Under the pieces are notes generated by a model. It had not been told where the DNA came from. It did no database searches and was given only the letters and a program-made list of their open reading frames with translations. A program made the translations under genes and the position numbers. From Deltaproteobacteria bacterium (GTDB taxonomy: Bacteria > Desulfobacterota > GWC2-55-46), in contig JACRCL010000016.1 in the NCBI GenBank assembly GCA_016219015.1, positions 124,001-188,000 of the forward strand: a stretch of 64,000 nucleotides of DNA. The letters are read 5' to 3'. Of this stretch, positions 52,345-60,000 are shown in pieces. Every line of letters begins with the position of its first letter. Position 1 is the first letter of the stretch.

Positions 52345-53511
52345 CTACTTCGCTGCCGCGTAGAGCGGCGACATCGACCTCATCCTCTCCACTATGGGCG
52401 GCATTATCTCGATGAGGTAGTCTATCTCCCCGGCCGTGTTCGATTTGCCGAGGCTGAACCTCACGGAGCCGTGAGAGAGCTCGTGGCTCAGGCTCATGGC
52501 CAGCAGGACGTGCGAGGGCTCGAGGCTCCCGGACGTGCAGGCCGAGCCCGATGAGGCCGCTATGCCCTTCATGTCGAGGTTCAAAAGGAGCGATTCGCCC
52601 TCGACGAACTCGAAGCTTATATTCGCGGTGTTCGGCAGCCTCTTTTCAAGGTGTCCGTTTACCTTTATGTGCGGTATCTTTTCGGCTATCCCCTTCTCAA
52701 GCCGCTCCCTCAGCGCCTTGAGGTGAGTTATCTCCCTGTCCATGTCCTTCAGGGCTATATCGCAGGCCTTCCCGAAGCCGACTATCCCCGCGACGTTCTC
52801 GGTGCCGCCGCGCCTGTTCCTCTCGTGGTGGCCGCCGTGGATCAGGGGGACGAGCCTTACGCCCCTGCGCGCGAAGAGCGCGCCTACTCCCTTGGGCCCG
52901 TAGAGCTTATGCCCCGAGATGGTCAGGAGGTCGATATTCAATTTCTGGAGGTCGATGGGGATCTTGCCCGCGGCCTGCACCGCGTCCGTATGGAACGTGA
53001 CGCCCTTTTCCTTTGCGATATCCCCTATCTCCTTTATGGGGGAGAGGACCCCGGTCTCGTTATTGGCGAACATCACGGTGATGAGGATGGTCCTGGGGGT
53101 TATCGCGGACTTGAGCGCGTTGAGGTCGATCAACCCGTCGGTGTCGACGTCGAGGTAGGTCACGTCGAAGCCGTCTTTCTGCAGGTGCTTGCAGGTATTC
53201 AATACCGCCGGGTGCTCGACCTTGGTGGTGATTATGTGGTTGCCCTTGTCCTTCTTCGCGTAGGCGAGCCCCTTTATGGCGTGGTTGTCCCCCTCGGTGC
53301 CGGAGCTTGTGAAAATTATCTCGAGCGGGGTGCAGTTCAAAAGCCTTGCGACGCTTTCGCGCGCGTCCTCCACGGCCTTTCTCGTGCCCCTTCCGGCCCA
53401 GTGTATTGAAGACGGGTTGCCCCACTGTTCCTTGAGGAACGGGACCATCGCCTCGAAGACCTCGTCCAGCACGGGCGTGGTCGCGTTATGGTCAAAGTAT
53501 ATCTTGTTCAA
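52345..53511 (-). CDS. iscS: Cysteine desulfurase IscS
   Basis: PLP enzyme that mobilises sulfur from cysteine, 388 residues. N-terminal IYFDHNATTPVLDEVFEAM, PLP lysine in SGHKLYGPKGVGAL, and mobile catalytic cysteine in SSGSACTSGSLEPSHVL. The short loop and the SACTSGS context are typical of group I (IscS/NifS). It supplies IscU and MnmA. In the iscRSU operon. Confidence 0.96.
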   Translation of the reverse strand: MNKIYFDHNATTPVLDEVFEAMVPFLKEQWGNPSSIHWAGRGTRKAVEDARESVARLLNCTPLEIIFTSSGTEGDNHAIKGLAYAKKDKGNHIITTKVEHPAVLNTCKHLQKDGFDVTYLDVDTDGLIDLNALKSAITPRTILITVMFANNETGVLSPIKEIGDIAKEKGVTFHTDAVQAAGKIPIDLQKLNIDLLTISGHKLYGPKGVGALFARRGVRLVPLIHGGHHERNRRGGTENVAGIVGFGKACDIALKDMDREITHLKALRERLEKGIAEKIPHIKVNGHLEKRLPNTANISFEFVEGESLLLNLDMKGIAASSGSACTSGSLEPSHVLLAMSLSHELSHGSVRFSLGKSNTAGEIDYLIEIMPPIVERMRSMSPLYAAAK

Positions 53512-53535
53512 GGTAAGAGACTCCTCCTTTCAATT

Positions 53536-53988
53536 TCACAAACAGCGCTGCAGGTTCGTTCCCGTGGAATTTACGTTGTGGAGCTTCGCCTCATGGCTCA
53601 GGTCCTCGATGGTCACGGAGTTAAGGAACTCGGCTATTTTTTCGGCAAGGCCCTTCCAGACCCTCTGGGTTATGCACTTCTCGGCCCTCTCGCAGCCGCT
53701 GCCGAGGTCGAGGCAGGCTACCGGGTTCAAAGGCTCCTCGACGACCTTTATGACCTCGCCGACGCTTATCCCGGAAGGGGCTTTTGCCAGCACGTAGCCG
53801 CCGCCCGGCCCCCTTACGCTCTTTACTATCCTGCCCTTGCGGAGCTTTACGAAGAGCTGTTCGAGGTAGGATAGAGATATACCTTCTTCGAGGGAGATGT
53901 CCTTGAGTGTCACCGGGTTTTCGCCGGAGTGGCAGGCGAGGTTCACCATGGCCCTTACCGCGTACTGTCCTTTTGTCGATAGCCTCAA
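53536..53988 (-). CDS. iscR: Rrf2-family iron-sulfur regulator IscR
   Basis: Cluster-sensing repressor of the isc operon. From TTG 53988 (L-R-L-S-T-K-G-Q-Y-A-V-R-A, read as Met start) the protein is 150 residues, the family size; GGGG precedes it. Winged helix with SLEEGISLSYLEQLFVKLRK, then ligand cysteines in ACLDLGSGCERAEKC. A longer in-frame TTG at 54045 adds a non-conserved 19-residue leader. It is likely autoregulated through the box at 54087-54111. Confidence 0.93.
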   Translation of the reverse strand: MRLSTKGQYAVRAMVNLACHSGENPVTLKDISLEEGISLSYLEQLFVKLRKGRIVKSVRGPGGGYVLAKAPSGISVGEVIKVVEEPLNPVACLDLGSGCERAEKCITQRVWKGLAEKIAEFLNSVTIEDLSHEAKLHNVNSTGTNLQRCL

Positions 53989-54078
53989 ATGCGGCCCCGT
54001 CCCTTTCAATCGCCGGGCAAATCTCCCGCGCCCGGCTAAAAACAAACTGTTTAAAAAGCGCTTACGCCAGATAAAAAC

Positions 54079-54111
54079 AATCTAATATACCTTATCATTT
54101 TTGTCAAGTAT
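54079..54111 (-). promoter_or_regulatory. iscRSU promoter with a type 1 IscR box
   Basis: On the minus strand TTGACA (54102-54107), a 17-nt spacer and TAGATT (54079-54084). A 25-bp site starting ATACTTGAC and ending ATAAGGTAT (54087-54111) overlaps the -35 and spacer. It matches 21 of 25 positions of the published E. coli type 1 IscR consensus by my count. Confidence 0.8.
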
Positions 54112-54140
54112 TGTTTTGCCAAAAAAATCGCCTTATTGCA

Positions 54141-54169
54141 TGGACAGCGGCAGGGGCCTCTGCTATAAT
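54141..54169 (+). promoter_or_regulatory. Promoter of the HydB/HydG-like operon
   Basis: TGGACA (54141-54146), a 17-nt spacer and an extended -10 TGCTATAAT (54161-54169). The predicted start is within about 2-4 nt of the ATG at 54179, so the transcript should be nearly leaderless. Confidence 0.7.
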
Positions 54170-54178
54170 GTCTAAGGC

Positions 54179-55228
54179 ATGAGAAACATTGAACAATTCA
54201 GGTATATTACCGCTGCGGGCCTCGATAAGCTCGTCTCCCGCCTCATTGAAGATTATACAGTATTCGGCACAATAAAAAAGGACGGTTTCCCAGCTTTTTC
54301 GAAGATAACCGATGTAAAGGAACTTGAATTGGCCCAGACGCCCACGCACCTTTCGGCCAAGGAGTTCCTCTTTCCCCAGCGCGAAACCCTGTTGAAGTTC
54401 GACATCCGCAACAACATCCATGAGGCCGTAATAGAGGCGAAGGAGCAGGTCATAATAGGGCTCCATTCGTGCGATATCCACGCCATAGCCCTTATGGACA
54501 GGGTCTTTGCAGAGGGCAGGCCGGACGCGAACTACCTCGCCCGCCGGAATAAGACCATCATAATCGGCTCGGACTGCATGCCGGATAACTTCTGCTTCTG
54601 CAAGAGCATGGGCACCATGAACGCGGAGGAGGGCTTCGACCTCTTCCTCCACAAGGTCAAAAACGGGTACCTTGTAAGGGTCGGCTCCAAAAAAGGCGGC
54701 AGGCTCCTATCCAGATATACGGCAACACTCAGGCCCACGGCCGGGAAGTTCAGAGAGCTCGACGAGTCCATGAAAATCCGGGAGGCGTCTTTCGCGGCAA
54801 AGCTCGACGCGGGCGTTGAAGAGCTGCCTGCCATCTACGAGGGCGCATATGAAAGCCCGGTCTGGGACAAGATAGGCGCGATATGCACGGGCTGCGGGTC
54901 GTGCAACAACGTCTGCCCGACGTGCTACTGCTTCGACATCAAGGACGAGGTAAGGCCGAACCTGCGCGAGGGCGCGCGGGTCAGGGTCTGGGACGGCTGC
55001 ACGCTCGAGGACTTCGCAAAGGTAGCCGGAGGGCACAACTTCAGGAAGACACGGGCTGAGCGTCTGAGGCACCGCTTCAACCGCAAGTTCAGGTACCTCT
55101 CCGACAGGTTCGGGGAGCTTTTCTGCGTGGGCTGCGGCAGGTGCTCGAGGACGTGCCTCGTGAAGATCAACATAGTGGAAGTAACGAATGAAATCATACG
55201 AGAGTCGAAAAGAGCCGGAAGAAAATAA
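54179..55228 (+). CDS. HydB/AsrA-like 4Fe-4S electron-transfer subunit
   Basis: A 349-residue iron-sulfur protein resembling the sulfhydrogenase beta subunit (HydB) and anaerobic sulfite reductase A. The N-terminal half has IIGLHSCDIHAIALMDRVF and GSDCMPDNFCFCKSM. Two 4Fe-4S binding sets follow near the C-terminus, CTGCGSCNNVCPTCYC and CVGCGRCSRTCLVKIN. It would pass electrons between its flavoprotein partner and a catalytic subunit. It overlaps that partner gene by 41 nt. Confidence 0.88.
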   Translation: MRNIEQFRYITAAGLDKLVSRLIEDYTVFGTIKKDGFPAFSKITDVKELELAQTPTHLSAKEFLFPQRETLLKFDIRNNIHEAVIEAKEQVIIGLHSCDIHAIALMDRVFAEGRPDANYLARRNKTIIIGSDCMPDNFCFCKSMGTMNAEEGFDLFLHKVKNGYLVRVGSKKGGRLLSRYTATLRPTAGKFRELDESMKIREASFAAKLDAGVEELPAIYEGAYESPVWDKIGAICTGCGSCNNVCPTCYCFDIKDEVRPNLREGARVRVWDGCTLEDFAKVAGGHNFRKTRAERLRHRFNRKFRYLSDRFGELFCVGCGRCSRTCLVKINIVEVTNEIIRESKRAGRK

Positions 55229-56060
55229 GGCAGAGCCGATATTGGAAACCCTCGAATCCCCATACCTGCCCGCGCCCGGCATAATCGAGAGGGCCTTGAA
55301 GGTGACGGAAAAGGAGATGCTCTTCTCCGTGACCCCTTTGAACCCGCGGCTCCTCGATTACAGGCCGGGGCAGTTCTTCATGGTGGGCCTCCCCGGCTAC
55401 GGGGAGGCGCCTATCTCCGTAACGTCCGCGCCGGGATCAAAGACCTTCGAGCTCTGCATAAGGGCCGTGGGTAACCTGACGAACGCCATCCACAGGCTCA
55501 ATAAGGGCGACTGGCTCTGGATAAGGGGCCCCTTCGGCACAAGCTTCCCGCTCCATGAGATGAAGGGCAAGGACATCCTTTTCATAGCAGGGGGCATCGG
55601 CATCGTGCCGATGAGGTCGCTTATCAAAACGGTATTATCCGCGAAGGGCTTCGGGAAAAAGACCCTTGTCTACGGCTCAAAGAGCCCCGGAGAAATACTC
55701 TTTTCCGATGAGATGGACGAATGGAAGGAGCGCGGGTGCGATGTCCGCCTCACTATAGACAAGCCGCACCCCGGATGGACCGGCAACGTCGGCGTCGTCA
55801 CCACCCTCATACCGGAGTTGAAGCTCAAGGAGGGCAGGACCGTTGCCGTAGTCATAGGCCCGCCAGTGATGTACAGGTTCGTTATCCTGAGCCTCAAGGA
55901 AAGGCTCGTCGGCCCGGGGGAGATATTCGTCTCCCTTGAGAGGAGGATGAAGTGCGGGGTGGGCAAGTGCGGCCATTGCCAGATAAACGGCTGCTACGTA
56001 TGCCAGGAAGGGCCGGTATTTAAGCTGAGTGATTTGAAAGACCTGCCTGAGGCTCTGTAG
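55188..56060 (+). CDS. HydG/AsrB-like FAD/NAD(P)H-binding subunit
   Basis: A 290-residue ferredoxin-reductase-fold flavoprotein. FAD site RPGQFFMVGLPGYGEAPISV, NAD(P) site DILFIAGGIGIVPMRSLI and C-terminal 2Fe-2S cysteines in MKCGVGKCGHCQINGCYVCQEGP, as in sulfhydrogenase gamma and dihydroorotate dehydrogenase electron-transfer subunits. It normally precedes NiFe-hydrogenase genes (delta, alpha) or asrC. Here a repeat and pgsA follow, so no catalytic subunit is next to it. Confidence 0.88.
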   Translation: MKSYESRKEPEENKAEPILETLESPYLPAPGIIERALKVTEKEMLFSVTPLNPRLLDYRPGQFFMVGLPGYGEAPISVTSAPGSKTFELCIRAVGNLTNAIHRLNKGDWLWIRGPFGTSFPLHEMKGKDILFIAGGIGIVPMRSLIKTVLSAKGFGKKTLVYGSKSPGEILFSDEMDEWKERGCDVRLTIDKPHPGWTGNVGVVTTLIPELKLKEGRTVAVVIGPPVMYRFVILSLKERLVGPGEIFVSLERRMKCGVGKCGHCQINGCYVCQEGPVFKLSDLKDLPEAL

Positions 56061-56079
56061 AGACGGCAGCGTCTAAGAA

Positions 56080-56160
56080 GTTATCTGTTATCGGTTATCA
56101 GTTATCGGTTTATTGATTTTTTTATATTCACTGATAACCGACAACTGATAACTGATAACC
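56080..56160. repeat. GTTATC/GATAAC inverted repeat
   Basis: Left arm GTTATCTGTTATCGGTTATC and right arm GATAACTGATAACC, with short direct repeats of GTTATC within each arm around an AT-rich centre (TTGATTTTTTTATATTCA). It can form a long hairpin between the HydG-like gene and convergent pgsA. Confidence 0.75.
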
Positions 56161-56173
56161 ATCTTTATACATG

Positions 56174-56710
56174 CTACGCATCCTTGTTGCCAAGCTGAAT
56201 CTTGAACTCCCTCCACGCGTAATCAAAACCGGTATAGACAGTAATAAGCGCGGTCACGGCGGCAAGCGCCATGAAGCCCGCTCTTCCGGCGCCCGCGAAC
56301 GCCAGCGCGTAAACGACCGTCACTATCTGTAGTATCGTAGTCATCTTGCCGAATATGGTAGGCGAGATCACGACCTTCCTTCCGGCGCCCCGGAGTATGA
56401 TGACGCCCGTCAATATCACAACGTCCCGCAGTATAACGGGCGCGCAGAGCCAGAGCGGTATCAGGCCTTTTGCGGTGAGGATTATGTACGCGCTCATAAG
56501 GAGGAGCTTATCCGCGAAGGGGTCGAGGTTCGCGCCGAGCTCGGTCCGCAAACCGTAAGTCCTCGCGATAAAGCCGTCCACCGCGTCCGTTATGCCGGCC
56601 GCGACGAACACCACGGTGGCGTAGAAGTAGTTGTCTTCCGCTACAAGGAAGAGGAACAGGGGGACAAGCAGGATCCTGGATATGGTGAGGATATTGGGTA
56701 TATTCGCCAT
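56174..56710 (-). CDS. pgsA: CDP-diacylglycerol--glycerol-3-phosphate 3-phosphatidyltransferase
   Basis: Membrane enzyme making phosphatidylglycerol phosphate. In 178 residues the CDP-alcohol phosphotransferase motif is complete: DAVDGFIAR followed after eight residues by G-x3-D-x3-D (GANLDPFADK). About six helices; N-terminus MANIPNILTISRILLVPLF is typical. Monocistronic and convergent with the HydB/HydG pair. Confidence 0.96.
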   Translation of the reverse strand: MANIPNILTISRILLVPLFLFLVAEDNYFYATVVFVAAGITDAVDGFIARTYGLRTELGANLDPFADKLLLMSAYIILTAKGLIPLWLCAPVILRDVVILTGVIILRGAGRKVVISPTIFGKMTTILQIVTVVYALAFAGAGRAGFMALAAVTALITVYTGFDYAWREFKIQLGNKDA

Positions 56711-56756
56711 GCCTCTTTATCTGTGTGAAGGAGTGCGGAAAAAGGCGCTCAGATTT

Positions 56757-56868
56757 GAATCTCCCCGCGGCTAAGCTGCGGGGAGATTCGACACATAAGG
56801 AAGTTCGATTTCGATTCGCTCGCTAAACCCGCTGCAAGCAGCGGGGTTGCGCTCGCTATGTGTGTTCA
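56757..56868. repeat. R5 repeat (overlapping the lipoprotein stop codon)
   Basis: CTCCCCGCGGCTAAGCTGCGGGGAG hairpin region (read in two parts: CTCCCCGC and GCGGGGAG), ACACATAAGGAAGTTCG, CGATTCGCTCGCT, an extra CCCGCTGC/GCAGCGGG hairpin and GCTATGTGTGTTCAGG. The final TCA is the stop codon of the leftward lipoprotein gene. Also seen within 43276-43365 and, in part, 22172-22226. Confidence 0.75.
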
Positions 56869-57480
56869 GGGCAGCCATTGGAAGAACGTCTTCTGGGCCC
56901 GTTTCGGGACCCCGCCCTGAGGCAGGGTCGAGAAGACCGCGTCGACGAACCTCTGCACCCTCGGCTCGTATATCTTTATTACCGCCAGCTCCAGAGGCTT
57001 CTTGTCGAGCCTCAGGTCCGATTCCTTTGTCGAGTATTCCGCACTCCAGAGGGGCTCCCCGCCGGAAGAATAGAGCTCGAACCGGGCCTTGACGGCAAGG
57101 GCCGCGTATGTGACCATCCTGTCCTTGTCCCATCCCGTTATGTGGATATAAAGGACCGCGTCCGAGTCGAGGTCGGCCGCGAGCTGCCTGCTCAAGCTTG
57201 CGGCGTCCTTCGCCTCGGGGCCGGCCTTCTTGATGTCCGGGTCTTCGGGCGTGACCACGCGGTAGTTCATGGCGCGGAGCTTTTCCCCGGTCATGGTCCT
57301 GAAGAGCCTGGCGATTTCCTTGTCCTCTACCTCGGACTGCCCTTCCCACGCAACGGGCGCAATCGCTATGGTATAGGGCCTGAAATCGTTATACCGGGGC
57401 GAGAGCGTGCTCTTTACCGGGTTAGCGCACCCGTACATTACCGCTAAAAGCGCTGTCAGTATAAGGTATCTTCTTATCAT
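56866..57480 (-). CDS. Unknown lipoprotein
   Basis: A 204-residue exported protein. Hydrophobic signal RRYLILTALLAVMYGC with a lipobox-like end at Cys18 (M-Y-G-C is not ideal). The mature part starts ANPVKSTLSPRYNDFRPYTIAIAP and contains KEIARLFRTMTGEKLRAMNYRV and DSDAVLYIHITGWD, resembling LpoB/GNA1162/DUF799-type envelope lipoproteins, but no family is certain. It overlaps the upstream secreted-protein gene by 4 nt. Its stop codon lies in an R5 repeat. Confidence 0.7.
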   Translation of the reverse strand: MIRRYLILTALLAVMYGCANPVKSTLSPRYNDFRPYTIAIAPVAWEGQSEVEDKEIARLFRTMTGEKLRAMNYRVVTPEDPDIKKAGPEAKDAASLSRQLAADLDSDAVLYIHITGWDKDRMVTYAALAVKARFELYSSGGEPLWSAEYSTKESDLRLDKKPLELAVIKIYEPRVQRFVDAVFSTLPQGGVPKRAQKTFFQWLP

Positions 57481-58247
57481 TCCAGGTGCCTCGGCGCCGG
57501 CCTTATGATTATCGCCTGCCCTGAGGGGAATACCACGAACCCTTCGGGCAGTTCCTTCGCTATCCTCTCGGCAAGGGCGGCGTTGGGGGCGTATGACCTT
57601 GCCGTAAGAGTCACCTTGCCCCTGTAGAACGAGTTGTACGAAAGCTCTTTTATGAGAGCGATCCTCTCAAGCGCTGATACCAGCCCCTTGAAGGCGCCGT
57701 AGTCGGTCACATCGAGTATATTGAGCGTCATCGGGTAGGTGCCTTCGCCCTGCGCGGCGCGGCCTATGGCCGCCCTTAACGCCTCGTTATCGACGCTCGC
57801 CTCTATCCATATATGGTAAAGCTCTACCCCCATCTGGGGGGCCGTGCGGTCGTCTTCCGGTGCGCTGTCCGGCACAGGTGTAGGCTCCATGTGCGTTATC
57901 CAGCCCTCGGAAATGACGTGGTAGTTGAGCACGTAGGAGCGCGGGGCCGAAAGGGTCTCTTTGTTTATTGGGCCCAGCCCGGCTATCCCTTCCTTTTTTG
58001 CCAGCTCCTTCAAAGCCTCTGCCACAGCCCCCTCAAGGGCCCTGTCTATCGCCTTTCTCTTGACTTCAGCCGCGTCCTCGGCCTTCCCGGCCACGCCCTC
58101 GGCCTTTACGACGGTCGCGTCCTGCGCCAGCGCTTTGAAGGGGGTGATGAGAACGGACAGGGCGAACAGGAGTATGAAGGACCGCGTCAGGACAAAAATT
58201 CGCTTACCAGTCCGATTATATCCTTTTTTTCTTCCGGTTTGAACCAT
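57477..58247 (-). CDS. Unknown secreted protein, FlgT/LPP20-like N-region
   Basis: 256 residues with an unusually long, basic n-region (MVQTGRKKGYNRTGKR) before the hydrophobic signal (FILLFALSVLITPFKALA). The early mature segment VVKAEGVAGKAEDAAEVKRKAIDRALEGA recalls FlgT-N/LPP20 modules, in which a VxAEG strand and an Ala-rich helix follow the signal. No alternative start exists downstream. It overlaps miaA by 61 nt and couples to the lipoprotein gene by ATGA. Possible outer-membrane-associated assembly role; inference only. Confidence 0.65.
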   Translation of the reverse strand: MVQTGRKKGYNRTGKRIFVLTRSFILLFALSVLITPFKALAQDATVVKAEGVAGKAEDAAEVKRKAIDRALEGAVAEALKELAKKEGIAGLGPINKETLSAPRSYVLNYHVISEGWITHMEPTPVPDSAPEDDRTAPQMGVELYHIWIEASVDNEALRAAIGRAAQGEGTYPMTLNILDVTDYGAFKGLVSALERIALIKELSYNSFYRGKVTLTARSYAPNAALAERIAKELPEGFVVFPSGQAIIIRPAPRHLE

Positions 58248-59098
58248 CTTATCCCGTCGTCTTTCTTGAACCAGGTCATCTGCCTTTTGGCGTAATGCCT
58301 TGTATTCTTCTTAAGAAGCTCGATAGATTCGCTGAAAGAATATCTGCCCTCCAGAAAACCTATCATCTCTTTATAACCCAAACCGAGCATCGGCTTCAAG
58401 CCCGGCGAGTAGCCGGCCTCAAGAAGCCCCTTTACCTCGTTAAGCAGACCTTCCGCTATCATGAGGTCGACCCTCTTCCCAATACGCTCGTAAAGCAAGG
58501 CCCTTTCAATGAAAAGTCCTATTTTAAGCGCATCGAACAGTGCCCCGGAAGCCGCGTGCTCCTTCTGAAGCTCCGAGATGGGCCGCTTGGCGGCTTCATA
58601 CACCTCAAGCGCCCTTATTACTCTCACGATATTATTCGGGTGTATGCGCGAGGCCGACTCAGGGTCGACTTCCTTCAACCTATTATAGAGATAAAGGCCC
58701 CCCTTCTCAAGGGCCTCTTTTTTAAGGAGCTCCCGGAACTCCTTATCCCCTTTCGGGCCGGGGAAGAGCCCCATTGTCAGGGCCTTTATGTAAAGTCCGG
58801 TCCCGCCCGTCACGAATACGTTCTTCCCCCTTGAGCGGATATCTCTTATCTTCAAAAGGCCGTCCCTCATGTAATCGGCGGCCGTGTACTCCTCTTTCGG
58901 GTCGACGATGTCTATGAGGTGGTGAGGGACCTCATCCCTATCCTTTTTGGAAGGCTTTGCCGTGCCGATGTCCATGGACCTGTAGACCTGCATCGAATCG
59001 GCGCTTATTATCTCGCCGTTGAACTCTTTGGCAAGCTCCACGGCGAGCGCGCTCTTGCCCGTTGCGGTCGGGCCTTGTATGATGACAATTTTGTCCAT
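58187..59098 (-). CDS. miaA: tRNA dimethylallyltransferase MiaA
   Basis: Prenylates A37 of tRNAs reading UNN codons. In 303 residues: P-loop IIQGPTATGKSALAVELAKE, SADSMQVYRSMDIGTAKPS, HHLIDIVDP, FVTGGTGLYIKAL and C-terminal NTRHYAKRQMTWFKKDDGIRWF. Upstream of the secreted and lipoprotein genes with a 61-nt overlap. Confidence 0.97.
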   Translation of the reverse strand: MDKIVIIQGPTATGKSALAVELAKEFNGEIISADSMQVYRSMDIGTAKPSKKDRDEVPHHLIDIVDPKEEYTAADYMRDGLLKIRDIRSRGKNVFVTGGTGLYIKALTMGLFPGPKGDKEFRELLKKEALEKGGLYLYNRLKEVDPESASRIHPNNIVRVIRALEVYEAAKRPISELQKEHAASGALFDALKIGLFIERALLYERIGKRVDLMIAEGLLNEVKGLLEAGYSPGLKPMLGLGYKEMIGFLEGRYSFSESIELLKKNTRHYAKRQMTWFKKDDGIRWFKPEEKKDIIGLVSEFLS

Positions 59099-59149
59099 CA
59101 GGCTATCAGGATAACATAAAAGGCAGGGGGTTTTCTTCTTCGGAGGTAT

Positions 59150-59995
59150 TTAAGCTCTTCTATCCGCGTTTTCAGGTCGCAGCCTTATCAATGTCAGCTC
59201 AGGCGGGCAGTTGAAGCGCACCGGTATCATCGATATCCCTATGCCCCTTGACACATATACCTGCGTGCCTCTTGCGAGCCTTACCAGCCCTCCCGAATAC
59301 TTCTGCCCGTAGTTGGAGGGCACGATAGGGGCTATGCCGAATGGCAGCCTCACCTGTCCGCCGTGGGTATGGCCCGCAAGGACCAGGTCCACCCGCTCGC
59401 CTTCCGGCAGCTCCTCCGAGTAATCGGGGTGGTGCGAAAGCAGTATCCTCGGGGTCAACGGGTCTACGCCCTTGAGCGCCCCGCTTGCGTCCGGCCTGTC
59501 CTCGATATAGTCCGCTACCCCGGCAACGCAGATAGAGCTTCCCTTGCGCTCTATGATGGCATGGCTGTTCTTGAGGAGCGGTATACCGTGGGAGGCTATT
59601 ACGCCCTCCGTATATGCCCTGCCCGGAAAGTAGTCGTGGTTGCCGAGTATCGACAGTACCCCGTATCCGGCCTTAAGCCCGCTAAGAGCCTTGATAGCAG
59701 GCTCCATGTACCTCTTTTTCTGGTCGATGTAATCCCCGGTAAGGACCGTAAGGTCGGGCTTGAGGGAGTTGGCAGTCTCTATCACCTTGTTGATGTAATT
59801 AAGCCTTATCACGCGGCTGTGGTGGACGTCGGTTATCTGGCAGATGGTAAACCCGTCGAACCCGGGGCCGAGGCCCGGTATCCGTACCTCCACCTCTTCG
59901 ACACCCGCTTCAGTCGGCTCCAGGACGGTCCCGTCGAAAAGGACCCCGGCGCCTAAAAGGAGCCCCCCTTTTAAAAAATTCCTCCTCGTTATCAC
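59150..59995 (-). CDS. Tat-exported metallophosphoesterase (YaeI/YkuE-like)
   Basis: A 281-residue calcineurin-like phosphoesterase. A twin-arginine signal MITRRNFLKGG with a hydrophobic stretch points to Tat export. Metal motifs QITDVHHSR, LTGDYID, LGNHDYF, LSHHPDY and AGHTHGGQ are all present in order. Relatives act on envelope lipids such as UDP-diacylglucosamine or on glycerophospholipids. It starts six bases before the mutL stop region and is in line with mutL and the glycosylase gene on the same strand. Confidence 0.92.
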   Translation of the reverse strand: MITRRNFLKGGLLLGAGVLFDGTVLEPTEAGVEEVEVRIPGLGPGFDGFTICQITDVHHSRVIRLNYINKVIETANSLKPDLTVLTGDYIDQKKRYMEPAIKALSGLKAGYGVLSILGNHDYFPGRAYTEGVIASHGIPLLKNSHAIIERKGSSICVAGVADYIEDRPDASGALKGVDPLTPRILLSHHPDYSEELPEGERVDLVLAGHTHGGQVRLPFGIAPIVPSNYGQKYSGGLVRLARGTQVYVSRGIGISMIPVRFNCPPELTLIRLRPENADRRA

Positions 59996-60000
59996 CTATC

